From Planctomycetia bacterium (lineage in GTDB: Bacteria; Planctomycetota; Planctomycetia; Pirellulales; Thermoguttaceae), in NCBI GenBank assembly GCA_030539035.1, contig JAUNSU010000034.1, positions 1 to 35,405 of the forward strand: a stretch of 35,405 nucleotides of DNA, in the 5' to 3' direction. A program made the position numbers and the translations under genes. The first letter of the stretch is position 1. Each line of letters begins with the position of its first letter. The notes under the pieces are model-generated. The model was not told where the DNA came from. It did no database searches and saw only the letters and a program-made list of their open reading frames with translations. Positions 15,360 to 22,810 of the stretch are shown in pieces.

Positions 15360-17105
15360 ATGACGCGTTTACTGGCTGTCGATTGGGATCAGGAAGAGGT
15401 CCGGTTTTTACTGGGGGATCTTTCCCGGGAAACCCTTTCCGTATTGAAATGGGGATCGCTGCCCATCCCCAAAGAACTTTCCGAAAAGGATTCAGAGAAC
15501 CCGGAAGATCACGATGATCCTGAAGGTTCAATTGATTCTGAAGTGTCGATTGATTCTAAGAAATCCGAATCGGAAGCAGTCGTTTCCGCGCCGGCGCAAA
15601 ATGATCCCGCCCCCATTCTGAAAACGCTTCTCCGGCAAAATCAGATGGGATCTTTTCCCCTTCTGCTGGCGCTTCAGCGAAGTGATACGGAAATTCAGTT
15701 TTTAAATCTCCCCAACATGTCCGAATCCGAACTTCCTGATCTGGTGAAAAATCAGGTCCTCCGTGATTCGGCGACTTATATTGAAGGGCAGCCGCTCGAT
15801 TTTCTCGTTTTGCAGCCGAAAAATCCGGATGAAGGACTTCCGATCATGTCGGTATCCATTACGAGGATTCGATTGAAGGAACTTCGATCCATACTCTCCG
15901 CGGCGGGCCGGCGCGCCAAGAAAATGGAACTTCGGGCAACCGCAATCGCGGAATTCGCAAGATCCAATAAAATTCTTCCCCTTCCCGATGAAGATTCCGG
16001 ACAGGAAAAACCTTTTCTGATCGTTCAGGAAGGACCTGATGAAGTCAATTTGCTCCTTTGGGATCAGGGAAAAGCCGCCGCTCTCCGGTCGTTTAAAACG
16101 ACTCTCCCGGAATCAGAATCCGGAACAGACGATTCCCGTTTGAATCGACTTTACGCGGAACTGATTCGAACCATTACGATCTATTCTGTCGATCGTCCCA
16201 CTCCGATCGACCGCGTCGTTCTTTTCGGTGAAAACCGACCTTCCCGACTTCCCGAAAACAAAGCGGAAGAAGAGGAAGCCGGAGCAGAAAAAAGCGAAGA
16301 GAATCAGGAAGGATCCGCGCCGCAAAATCCGTCTGAAAAATTTTATCATCTTCTTGAGAAAAAACTGCGGGATCAGGAGATCACCCTTGAAGTTGTTCAT
16401 CCGTTTTTGCTCGAAGGGATCACGGCCCGGACGGATCTTCCGGATCGACCGGAACGATTTGCCCCCTTGATCGGAATGATCCTTGCCGAAAGGGCCAAAG
16501 AACGGCCGCTGATCGATCTTCTTCATCCGCACGAAAAACCGAAGCCGCCGAATTATTTCCTTTGCTTTTTTGCCCTTTTCTTTTTTCTTGGCTGTTTCCT
16601 GATTTACAGCTGGAGCGCAAACAAGAAGATTCTGGAAAATCAAAGAACGGAGATCTCCCAGCTTGAAAAGCAGCGGAATTCTCTTGCGCTTCAGATCCAG
16701 TCAATTCGTCCCTTGCATCAAATTCTGATGGGAGGATGGAACTGGGAAAATCGGTCCGGGATCATCATTCTGGATGAATTACGGGACATTACTCTCCGAA
16801 TCCCGAATGCGCCCGATCTGATCATTACAAGGCTCGCTTACAACGGGGATCTGAAAGGAAAACCGGTCTTTATTATAAGCGGAAAGATCCGATCTCTGGA
16901 GGTCTATCAGCAATTCTATCAGGGATTGACATTTGACCGGTCCCACAGTATCGTTTCTCCCGGCCCGCAGCCGTTGAAAGAAGGGGGTTTTTCCCATGAA
17001 TTCAGTGCCCAGATCTTTTGCATCCGGCGTCCTTACTCCGCTTATTATATGAAATTGCCCCCGGAAATTCAAAAGATCTCCAACCAGTCTCCGCAAAAGA
17101 AATAG
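15360..17105 (+). CDS. PilM-PilN fusion, type IV pilus/T2SS-like inner-membrane scaffold (GspL-like)
   Basis: 581 aa. Residues 1-390 resemble an actin-fold PilM/GspL cytoplasmic domain: an opening strand LLAVDWDQEEVRFLLGD, a mid part with LNLPNMSESELPDLVKNQV, and FLIVQEGPDEVNLLLWDQGKAAALRSF...LYAELIRTITIYSVDRP...RVVLFGE, the strand-helix order of this fold. One transmembrane helix follows at about 400-420, then a coiled coil (NKKILENQRTEISQLEKQRNSLALQIQSI) and a PilN-like periplasmic domain (ILDELRDITLRIPNAPDLIITRLAYNGD, FIISGKIRSLEVYQQFYQGL). Acidic low-complexity inserts lie at about 45-75 and 300-325. In known systems PilM and PilN recruit the assembly ATPase and bind PilO; here they are one chain. 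AGGAAAGGA precedes ATG 15360. Its neighbours, ExbB-like and PilO-like genes, support a membrane complex. Confidence 0.82.
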   Translation: MTRLLAVDWDQEEVRFLLGDLSRETLSVLKWGSLPIPKELSEKDSENPEDHDDPEGSIDSEVSIDSKKSESEAVVSAPAQNDPAPILKTLLRQNQMGSFPLLLALQRSDTEIQFLNLPNMSESELPDLVKNQVLRDSATYIEGQPLDFLVLQPKNPDEGLPIMSVSITRIRLKELRSILSAAGRRAKKMELRATAIAEFARSNKILPLPDEDSGQEKPFLIVQEGPDEVNLLLWDQGKAAALRSFKTTLPESESGTDDSRLNRLYAELIRTITIYSVDRPTPIDRVVLFGENRPSRLPENKAEEEEAGAEKSEENQEGSAPQNPSEKFYHLLEKKLRDQEITLEVVHPFLLEGITARTDLPDRPERFAPLIGMILAERAKERPLIDLLHPHEKPKPPNYFLCFFALFFFLGCFLIYSWSANKKILENQRTEISQLEKQRNSLALQIQSIRPLHQILMGGWNWENRSGIIILDELRDITLRIPNAPDLIITRLAYNGDLKGKPVFIISGKIRSLEVYQQFYQGLTFDRSHSIVSPGPQPLKEGGFSHEFSAQIFCIRRPYSAYYMKLPPEIQKISNQSPQKK

Positions 17106-17119
17106 GAGGAACGATCCTG

Positions 17120-18079
17120 ATGAACAATTTAAAAAATCTGATCATTCTCTCCCTGCTGATCCTTGGAACAGGGTGGTATTTTGGATCCGGATACTGGAAA
17201 TCCGCGTTTAAAGATCCTCAGACGCGAAATCTTGCCCAAAAGAAGCAGCTTCAGGATCAAATCGCGATGGGAAAGCAGAATCTTCTCGCGATGAATCAGT
17301 TTGTCAATCAAAATCGGGAAATGTTCACTCGATCTTTTCCGTTAAACGCAAACAGCGGGAAAGCGGAATATCAGATCTGGATCACGCAATTCGCTGAATT
17401 CTGCGATTTTTCGGACACAGAAATCTCTCAGGGAGAATACAAGCAGGGATCCGGAATGGGGATTCTCCAGTTCCGTCTTCAAGCGAAGTGCTCGATGCCG
17501 CGTCTTTACCGATTTCTGTATGAATTTTATTGGACCCCGTTTTTGCACCGGATCACCATGCTGGATCTTCAAACATCGGAAAACACCGAACTTCTTTCTC
17601 TTACCATGATCATTGAGGGACTGGTTCTCGCGCGTCCGAATCCCGGAGCCGCCTGGCCGCTTGCGGATCAGCTTCCGAACACAACCGTTCCTTTCCGAAG
17701 ACTCACCTCCGGCCCGTTCGACGCGTATTTACCCATTGCGCAAAAAGAACTGTTCCGATATACCCCGCCGGGAATTGACGCCGCTTCCCATGTTCTTTTA
17801 ACAGGAACGCCGGAAGTCTCCGATCCGGACTCCGGACAAAAGAAACTTCAGTCCCGCTGGAAAGTGGAAACGGAAAATCGGACGATCCTTTGCAATATCG
17901 GGGATCGGCTTGCGATCGGATCTTTTGACGGAACCGTTGAAGAGATTTTTGAAGATCTCGTAATTTTAAAGCAGACCAGCGGATACCATTGGATCGTCCT
18001 GCTCGGCGATTCCCTTGCCGATGCCGTTGCGATTCCGGATCTGCTTTTACCCAAAAAGAAAGAGGAACCGAAAAAATGA
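17120..18079 (+). CDS. PilO-like protein with PilP/GspC-like C-terminal domain
   Basis: 319 aa from ATG 17120 (AGGAGGA 9 bases upstream, just after the PilM-PilN stop). An N-terminal anchor helix (5-20) is followed by a short coiled coil (about 33-65). A PilO/GspM-like alpha-beta segment at about 80-172 has LQFRLQAKCSMPRLYRFLYEFY...LHRITMLDLQTS...LLSLTMIIEGLVLAR, the pattern of PilO: a compact domain with small-group residues and a final strand. A further domain at about 198-308 (FDAYLPIAQKELF...ENRTILCNIGDRLAIGSFDGTVEEIFEDLVILKQTSGYHWIVLLGDSLADA) resembles the beta-barrel of PilP or the GspC homology region, which contacts the secretin in known systems. The PilO assignment is fair; the PilP-like tail is inference from its strand pattern. 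Its TGA overlaps the next ATG (ATGA). Confidence 0.72.
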   Translation: MNNLKNLIILSLLILGTGWYFGSGYWKSAFKDPQTRNLAQKKQLQDQIAMGKQNLLAMNQFVNQNREMFTRSFPLNANSGKAEYQIWITQFAEFCDFSDTEISQGEYKQGSGMGILQFRLQAKCSMPRLYRFLYEFYWTPFLHRITMLDLQTSENTELLSLTMIIEGLVLARPNPGAAWPLADQLPNTTVPFRRLTSGPFDAYLPIAQKELFRYTPPGIDAASHVLLTGTPEVSDPDSGQKKLQSRWKVETENRTILCNIGDRLAIGSFDGTVEEIFEDLVILKQTSGYHWIVLLGDSLADAVAIPDLLLPKKKEEPKK

Positions 18080-19152
18080 AAAAGGATCTCTTGCTGTTCC
18101 TGTTTTTTCTCCTTTTCTCCTTTTTCCCTCGTGTAAACGGAATCGCCGCAAATGTCCCGCTTCCTGCTGATCCGCCGGCAGCGGCGAAATCTTCAGAGAA
18201 AATTTCTCCGAAAACGGATAAAAATCTTGTCGTGTTCGCCTCCGATATGCACTTGATCAAAAAAGTCGAACTCCGGGTCGGAAAAAAAGGAGAGAAAGGG
18301 ATCCATCAGCGGTATTATACGAAAATGCAGCCGGGCGAATGGTTGATCGAATACGATACCAAAGAAAACCTCCGTCTTTTCATCCAGAAAATGCTCGCGA
18401 TGAATCCCCGTCCGGCAGCGGTTTTATTCCTGGGAGATATCGCTTCTGATACGGATCAGGAAATCTATTCGATCTATCGATCTCTGCTCAAGCCGTTGGC
18501 CGATGCGGGGATCCCGTACTGGAATATCCCCGGAAACCATGATCATTTCGACAACTATTACTCAATCTTTCCGGAAGAAAGAAAAAAATCGATCGTTCCC
18601 GTCGAAAAATGGGGCGCTTATCGGGTCGAACTTCCTGCGGTTGATTTCGTTCTTATGGAGACCTTTGCCCCCAAAAAAGGGGATCGCAATGGTTCTTTCG
18701 ATCGGTTTTTCAAGCAAAAAGAGAGGGATTTTTATAAAAAATACCCGAACTATTATGTATACGAAGGCTGGTTTACCCCGGAACAGCATCAATGGCTGAA
18801 AGAACAACTTCAGAAAAATCCGGCAAAACCGATCTTTTTATGCGGACATCATCCGATGCAAATGGAATTCGTTTTTCCGGAACATGATCAGTTTCCGAAT
18901 TTTCAAGGATGGATCTGCGGGCATTACCACACATTCTACCAGATCGTCCGCGAAGGGAGCAATCGCTCCATTGTCCTTCCCGGACTCGGTGTTCCCGGAA
19001 TCGGATGGAACCTGGATCCGCCCGGATATGTGATCATGAAAATGGAGCCGAATCAATATCGATTCCAGTATTGCACTCTTAATCCTTCAGAACCGCAAAA
19101 CGGAAGAACCTTCATTTTTCCGATTCTGAACAGATCCGGAGAAAGGAAATAA
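18076..19152 (+). CDS. Secreted calcineurin-like metallophosphoesterase
   Basis: 358 aa from ATG 18076, which overlaps the stop of the PilO-like gene by 4 bp (ATGA), so the two are translationally coupled. A signal peptide (MKKDLLLFLFFLLFSFFPRVNG) is followed by a Pro/Ala/Lys linker and the phosphoesterase domain from about 50: DMH (57-59), GDIASD (120-125), GNHDH (153-157), GHH (257-259) and GHYH (282-285). All dimetal ligands expected for the family are present. The substrate is unknown; exported members act on nucleotides, phosphoproteins or cell-surface phosphates. It does not look like part of a pilus machine, so its tight coupling to the PilO-like gene is worth noting. Confidence 0.9.
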   Translation: MKKDLLLFLFFLLFSFFPRVNGIAANVPLPADPPAAAKSSEKISPKTDKNLVVFASDMHLIKKVELRVGKKGEKGIHQRYYTKMQPGEWLIEYDTKENLRLFIQKMLAMNPRPAAVLFLGDIASDTDQEIYSIYRSLLKPLADAGIPYWNIPGNHDHFDNYYSIFPEERKKSIVPVEKWGAYRVELPAVDFVLMETFAPKKGDRNGSFDRFFKQKERDFYKKYPNYYVYEGWFTPEQHQWLKEQLQKNPAKPIFLCGHHPMQMEFVFPEHDQFPNFQGWICGHYHTFYQIVREGSNRSIVLPGLGVPGIGWNLDPPGYVIMKMEPNQYRFQYCTLNPSEPQNGRTFIFPILNRSGERK

Positions 19153-19230
19153 ATCGATCATTTTACAATTACACTGGTCTGTTTTTATCTATATTATCCA
19201 TTTTAGATAATCAGAACTTTCGTTTTTGTT

Positions 19231-19236
19231 TATAAT
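19231..19236 (+). promoter_or_regulatory. Possible -10 box upstream of the small protein gene
   Basis: Perfect TATAAT about 80 bp before ATG 19314, in an AT-rich stretch. No convincing -35 stands 16-18 bp upstream and the TG of an extended -10 is one base off. Listed because the gene needs a start after the phosphoesterase stop at 19152. Confidence 0.3.
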
Positions 19237-19313
19237 TTGCCGGGGGATTGGACGATAGAATGGAATATGTTTCAATCCAAAAATAATTCTCCCATTAATG
19301 AAAGGATTCAGAA

Positions 19314-19556
19314 ATGGACTTTAATTTTTTTCAGTGGATTCGGGAAGGTGTTAAGCGATCAGTCCTTTTAGGGGTTTCCGATGCGGTCAACCAGATGGGA
19401 ATGCCGCATGAAGAAGAAGCGGAAAAAGAGGGGATTCTCTCCTTTTTGCAAGATGAAAGCGCGAAGGCGGCCGGACGGCGCCGTTTAGCGGCGGCTTCTT
19501 CCGGGTCGGGACGCAAATTGGGGCGGTCGATCAACGACATTCATCCCGCCAGCTGA
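19314..19556 (+). CDS. Small protein of unknown function (WIREGVKRSVLLG type)
   Basis: 80 aa. I do not know its function. It begins with an amphipathic stretch MDFNFFQWIREGVKRSVLLG followed by VSDAVNQMGMP, an acidic patch (HEEEAEKEG), and a basic Ala/Gly/Ser/Arg-rich tail (AAGRRRLAAASSGSGRKLGRS). No signal peptide, membrane span or metal motif is seen. An AAGGA about 10 bases upstream, codon use like its neighbours, and a following gene 17 bp on support it as a real gene. The style resembles short proteins conserved among planctomycetes, but that is an impression rather than a search result. The LysE-like gene that follows is probably in the same operon. Confidence 0.7.
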   Translation: MDFNFFQWIREGVKRSVLLGVSDAVNQMGMPHEEEAEKEGILSFLQDESAKAAGRRRLAAASSGSGRKLGRSINDIHPAS

Positions 19557-19573
19557 AGCAGCGGTTTGATTTC

Positions 19574-20308
19574 ATGATTTCAGGATCGATCTTTTTCGGA
19601 TTGATTTTAGGTATTTGGAGCGGTCTGCAGCCTGGACCGCTCTTTTATTATCTGCTCAATCGTCCGGAAGATGTTAAGCAATGGAGCCGAATGAGAAAAA
19701 TTTTGCTTGTTCAGATCCCGGGGATATTGCTTGCCCTTTTGGCTCTTGTTCTCTTTCAGATCGTTCCGAATTATATTGTTTCTTTAATCACTTTGGCCGG
19801 CGGAATCTTTCTCATTTATCTCGCCTATTCCAGAAGCCAGCCGATCACTTCGCGGAATTCTCCCGCCGAAGAAAAGAGAAAAATCGCGTGGAAACAAAAT
19901 TCCACATTAAAGAAAGCAATGATGAACGAGCTTGTCCGTCCCGCGTTTTATCTTTATCCCTTGCTGATCGATGCTCCATTGCTCCTGCATTTGGGAAGCC
20001 GATCTATGATTTATTTTTCGCCATTCCTCTTCTTTTTCACGAAAATCATTACTGAATCCTTTGTCTTTCGGGTTTCCCTCGTATTTCATGAACGCTTTTT
20101 ATCACAGAAAAAACCCGTTCACGAATTGCAAAAGAAAACCTCTTTCTGGAAAAGGCTTTTTTTCCTCTTCAATATCCGGAGAAAAAAGGAGACAAACGAA
20201 CCGGCTTATGATTCGGGAATATTTCTGTTTGTTCACCAGATAATGAACATTACCCTTTTTATCATCGGCCTCTTCTTTATTTACTTTGCAACATCTTACC
20301 TATTTTAA
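19574..20308 (+). CDS. Multi-pass membrane protein, LysE/RhtB-like
   Basis: 244 aa with about five or six membrane helices: 3-26 (SIFFGLILGIWSGLQPGPLF), about 43-65 (LLVQIPGILLALLALVLFQIV), 67-85 (VSLITLAGGIFLIYLAY), about 120-140, 146-170, and 222-243 at the end. The first helix with G-x-x-PGP and the third with LxxxGGIFLIYLAY resemble the LysE/RhtB amino-acid exporter superfamily, whose members open with a SPGP motif and have a LGxxYLxYLG third helix. A basic loop at about 88-110 fits the cytoplasmic side. Substrate is unknown and the assignment rests on this pattern only. The gap of 17 bp to the upstream small gene suggests one transcript. Confidence 0.72.
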   Translation: MISGSIFFGLILGIWSGLQPGPLFYYLLNRPEDVKQWSRMRKILLVQIPGILLALLALVLFQIVPNYIVSLITLAGGIFLIYLAYSRSQPITSRNSPAEEKRKIAWKQNSTLKKAMMNELVRPAFYLYPLLIDAPLLLHLGSRSMIYFSPFLFFFTKIITESFVFRVSLVFHERFLSQKKPVHELQKKTSFWKRLFFLFNIRRKKETNEPAYDSGIFLFVHQIMNITLFIIGLFFIYFATSYLF

Positions 20309-20440
20309 TATTTTCTCATAAAACCGCGCCAGAGAATTCCTGATTCGACAAAAAAGGACGCGTTTTCTTCTTTTTTTCCCAAATATTTCCCTAAAGAGGC
20401 GAAATCAGCCTTGCTTTTTCCATAAAAAAAAAGGACAATC

Positions 20441-20468
20441 TTCCTGTTTCTGAAATTAGGCGTATAAT
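20441..20468 (+). promoter_or_regulatory. Promoter of clpP1
   Basis: Perfect TATAAT (20463-20468) with a weak TTCCTG -35 at 16 bp, about 93 bp before ATG 20561. The likely transcript begins just before an 8-bp perfect inverted repeat, TCGGAAAA (20484-20491) and TTTTCCGA (20515-20522), which would form a leader hairpin. The rest of 20309-20440 shows nothing else. Confidence 0.45.
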
Positions 20469-20560
20469 GAGAGTGCGGTAAAATCGGAAAAGATCGATTT
20501 TTAAGATCAATGGGTTTTCCGACCGACTGAACTCATGAATATAGAGGAAGGATAGAACAA

Positions 20561-21187
20561 ATGATGGACGGACATCGAATTCCGCTTATGGATCCCCAGA
20601 TGGCGGGATATCAGGATTATCAGCGTCAACGGAGCTTGACATTGGGCGATCTTCTTCTGGAGAACCGGATCATTTTTCTCCAGGGAGCGATTTCCAACGA
20701 AACGGCCAATGAGCTGGTAATGAAATTACTCTATTTACAAAGTGAAAACCGTCGAAAAGACATTCATTTTTATATCAATTCTCCCGGCGGAAGCGTATCG
20801 GCAACCCTTGCGATTTACGATACCATGCAGATCCTTACCTGTCCGATCGCGACTTATTGCGTCGGATTGGCGGCAAGCGGCGGTGCGATCCTTTTGGCCG
20901 GCGGGACAAAAGAAAAACGATTCGCCCTTCCTCATTCCAAAATCATGATCCATCAGCCTTGGGGAAGCGTTGAAGGACAGGTCTCGGATATTGAGATCCA
21001 GGCGGATCAGATCCTTAAAGATCGGGCCGTTTTAAATGAAATTCTTGCCCAGCATACCGGAAAACCGATTGAGAAAATCGCCGAAGATACCGGACGGGAC
21101 TTTTATCTTACCGGTGAAGGGGCGAAAGAATACGGTATTGTCGACGATATTCTCAAGCGTCCCCAGGAAAAACAGGATGGGGAATAA
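20561..21187 (+). CDS. clpP1: ATP-dependent Clp protease proteolytic subunit, paralog 1
   Basis: 208 aa. Serine protease subunit that forms the barrel fed by ClpX. The catalytic triad is complete with the E. coli spacing: Ser106, His131 (MIHQPWG) and Asp180 (DTGRD). The residue after the catalytic Ser is Gly (LAASGGAILL) rather than the usual Met of ASMGA, a feature of some second ClpP paralogs. The N-terminal extension (MMDGHRIPLMDPQMAGYQDYQRQ) may be processed or form the axial loop. AGGAAGGA precedes the start. It is followed 65 bp later by clpP2; such pairs often make mixed barrels. Both start upstream of an otherwise unrelated lipoprotein gene. Confidence 0.95.
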   Translation: MMDGHRIPLMDPQMAGYQDYQRQRSLTLGDLLLENRIIFLQGAISNETANELVMKLLYLQSENRRKDIHFYINSPGGSVSATLAIYDTMQILTCPIATYCVGLAASGGAILLAGGTKEKRFALPHSKIMIHQPWGSVEGQVSDIEIQADQILKDRAVLNEILAQHTGKPIEKIAEDTGRDFYLTGEGAKEYGIVDDILKRPQEKQDGE

Positions 21188-21252
21188 TAATCCTTTTTCG
21201 TTGATTTTGTAAACAAATCCACCTTTAATTTTTTATAAACAGGAAGATCAAA

Positions 21253-21840
21253 GTGCCGCTTATTCCTTATGTAATTGAAAAATCCGGGCGCGAAGAACGC
21301 GCAATGGACATATACAGCCGACTTTTAAAGGACCGAATCGTTTTTCTCGGATCCCAGGTGAACGATGAATTGGCCAACGCGATCGTTGCCCAGCTTCTGT
21401 TCCTCCATTCGGATGATCCGGAAAAAGATATTCACCTTTACATCAACTCGCCAGGCGGCAGCGTTACCGCGGGCCTTGCGATCTATGATACGATGCAATA
21501 CATCGGATGCGATGTCGCAACCTACTGCATCGGACAATGCGCTTCGATGGGCGCACTGCTGCTGACCGCAGGAGCTCCCGGGAAACGGTTCGCTCTCCCC
21601 AATTCCCGCATCATGATCCATCAGCCTTTGGGCGGAATGGAAGGAACGGCGGAAGAGATCCTGATCCATGCAAAGGAATTTGCGATGATCAAGAAAAAAC
21701 TGAATGATATCCTGATCAAACATACCGGACAATCTCTCGAAAAAATCGAGAAAGACACCGATCGGGACAATTTCATGTCCGCACAGCAGGCGTGTGAATA
21801 TCATCTGATCGATCAAGTGATTGACCAGATCAAAAAATAA
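21253..21840 (+). CDS. clpP2: ATP-dependent Clp protease proteolytic subunit, paralog 2 (canonical)
   Basis: 195 aa. Canonical Clp[26 protein letters not shown] start, Ser98 in CASMGALLL, His123 in MIHQPLGG, Asp172 in DTDRD. The start is GTG 21253, with AGGAAG 6 bases upstream; the N-terminal sequence matches the usual ClpP start exactly, including the likely propeptide site. No new promoter is evident between clpP1 and clpP2, so they are probably co-transcribed. The unfoldase ClpX is encoded at 9569-10843 on the other strand. No clpC or clpA is in the window. Confidence 0.97.
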   Translation: MPLIPYVIEKSGREERAMDIYSRLLKDRIVFLGSQVNDELANAIVAQLLFLHSDDPEKDIHLYINSPGGSVTAGLAIYDTMQYIGCDVATYCIGQCASMGALLLTAGAPGKRFALPNSRIMIHQPLGGMEGTAEEILIHAKEFAMIKKKLNDILIKHTGQSLEKIEKDTDRDNFMSAQQACEYHLIDQVIDQIKK

Positions 21841-22089
21841 ACGGATTTACATTTGCGGAGTAATCTCTTGCCGTCGATTTTCAGGATGAGATTCGGCGGC
21901 AACAGCAAAAGATTACTCCAAAACGCACAAGCAGGGACGCTTACAATGAAAAAGGAATTTACAGAATCATACTGTCTGTTTTCCCGTTTTGATGCAAAAC
22001 GATCATTTCACGAAAAAACCGATAAGCCCAATTCGCTGAAAGATTCCGTTTCCAGCGGATCACCGGATAATTTTCGCATCGGACGGCCA

Positions 22090-22719
22090 ATGATTCGTTC
22101 CATGAGAATTTTGGGATTCCTTCTTTTTTTCCTTCTGATTCCGTTTTTTTCGACAGGGTGCGGACCTTCCCGGCGTCAATACGCGATCAATGAAGCGCTT
22201 TTGATCGATCAGACCCGGCTTCTGGAAAATGAAGTCTACCGCACACGCTATCAGCTGGATAAAGCTCTTGAAGAAAATGAACAGCTCCGTTCCGAACTTG
22301 GAAGCGGGGCGGGAAGAAAGAAATTATCGACTCCTAATCTGGACAGAAAGTCCAAACCGGTTGCTCCGGCACCTCCGGAAAACATCTCGCTCCAGGAAAA
22401 GGAAACTCCGATCCAGAAGATGCGAGCGGAAAATAATGAAGAACTGCCTGATCGAATCATGCGTCCGGTCTCCTCGCCGAAATCGCCGCCCATTCCCGGC
22501 GCGCTTCCGGGTAATTCTCTCCAACTCCCCGATTCCCGTACAAAAGGACAGCAAAAAACAAATTCGGTCGGCGCCGGTATTACGAATCCCGTTTATCAGA
22601 GAAATTCCGGGCAGGCTCTCCACTCCGTCAATCAAACCGGCTATTATTACCCCAAGCAGTCCGGAGAAGATCTTGAAGACCTCAAAGACGGAGTTCAATG
22701 GAGCCCCTTGGAACGGTAG
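22090..22719 (+). CDS. Coiled-coil lipoprotein, function unknown
   Basis: 209 aa from ATG 22090. A lipoprotein signal (MRILGFLLFFLLIPFFSTGC) lies at the start; the frame is open back to a TTG at 21853 and an ATG at 21946, but those starts would put about 50-80 polar residues before the lipobox, so a start at 22090 or 22102 is preferred. No strong Shine-Dalgarno is seen for either. After the lipid Cys there is a heptad-rich coiled coil (NEALLIDQTRLLENEVYRTRYQLDKALEENEQLRSEL) and then a Pro/Ser/Asn-rich disordered tail with scattered Tyr. It may tether to the envelope and oligomerise. Unrecognised beyond that; planctomycetes encode many such proteins. Confidence 0.68.
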   Translation: MIRSMRILGFLLFFLLIPFFSTGCGPSRRQYAINEALLIDQTRLLENEVYRTRYQLDKALEENEQLRSELGSGAGRKKLSTPNLDRKSKPVAPAPPENISLQEKETPIQKMRAENNEELPDRIMRPVSSPKSPPIPGALPGNSLQLPDSRTKGQQKTNSVGAGITNPVYQRNSGQALHSVNQTGYYYPKQSGEDLEDLKDGVQWSPLER

Positions 22720-22753
22720 TCCGCTTGCATCCTATTCTTTTTCAAAAATCATT

Positions 22754-22781
22754 CCTCTGTAAAAAGATTATTTTTCAGAGG
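22754..22781 (+). other. Stem-loop between the lipoprotein gene and the FabZ-like gene
   Basis: CCTCTG (22754-22759) pairs with CAGAGG (22776-22781), continuing after a one-base bulge into AAAAA/TTTTT around a 5-base loop. No T-run follows, so it is not a clean intrinsic terminator. It lies 30 bases upstream of ATG 22811 and could be a leader structure or processing site. Confidence 0.4.
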
Positions 22782-22810
22782 ATCCGATCCGATTCCAGAA
22801 CGGAGTAAAA

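Noticed and set aside
14202-19152. Complete type IV pilus or type II secretion operon
   Set aside because: No PilB/PilT/GspE ATPase, PilC/GspF or PilQ/GspD secretin and no prepilin peptidase is in the window.
21853-22719. Longer version of the coiled-coil lipoprotein from TTG 21853
   Set aside because: It would place about 80 polar residues before the lipobox; a start at 22090 or 22102 gives a normal signal peptide.
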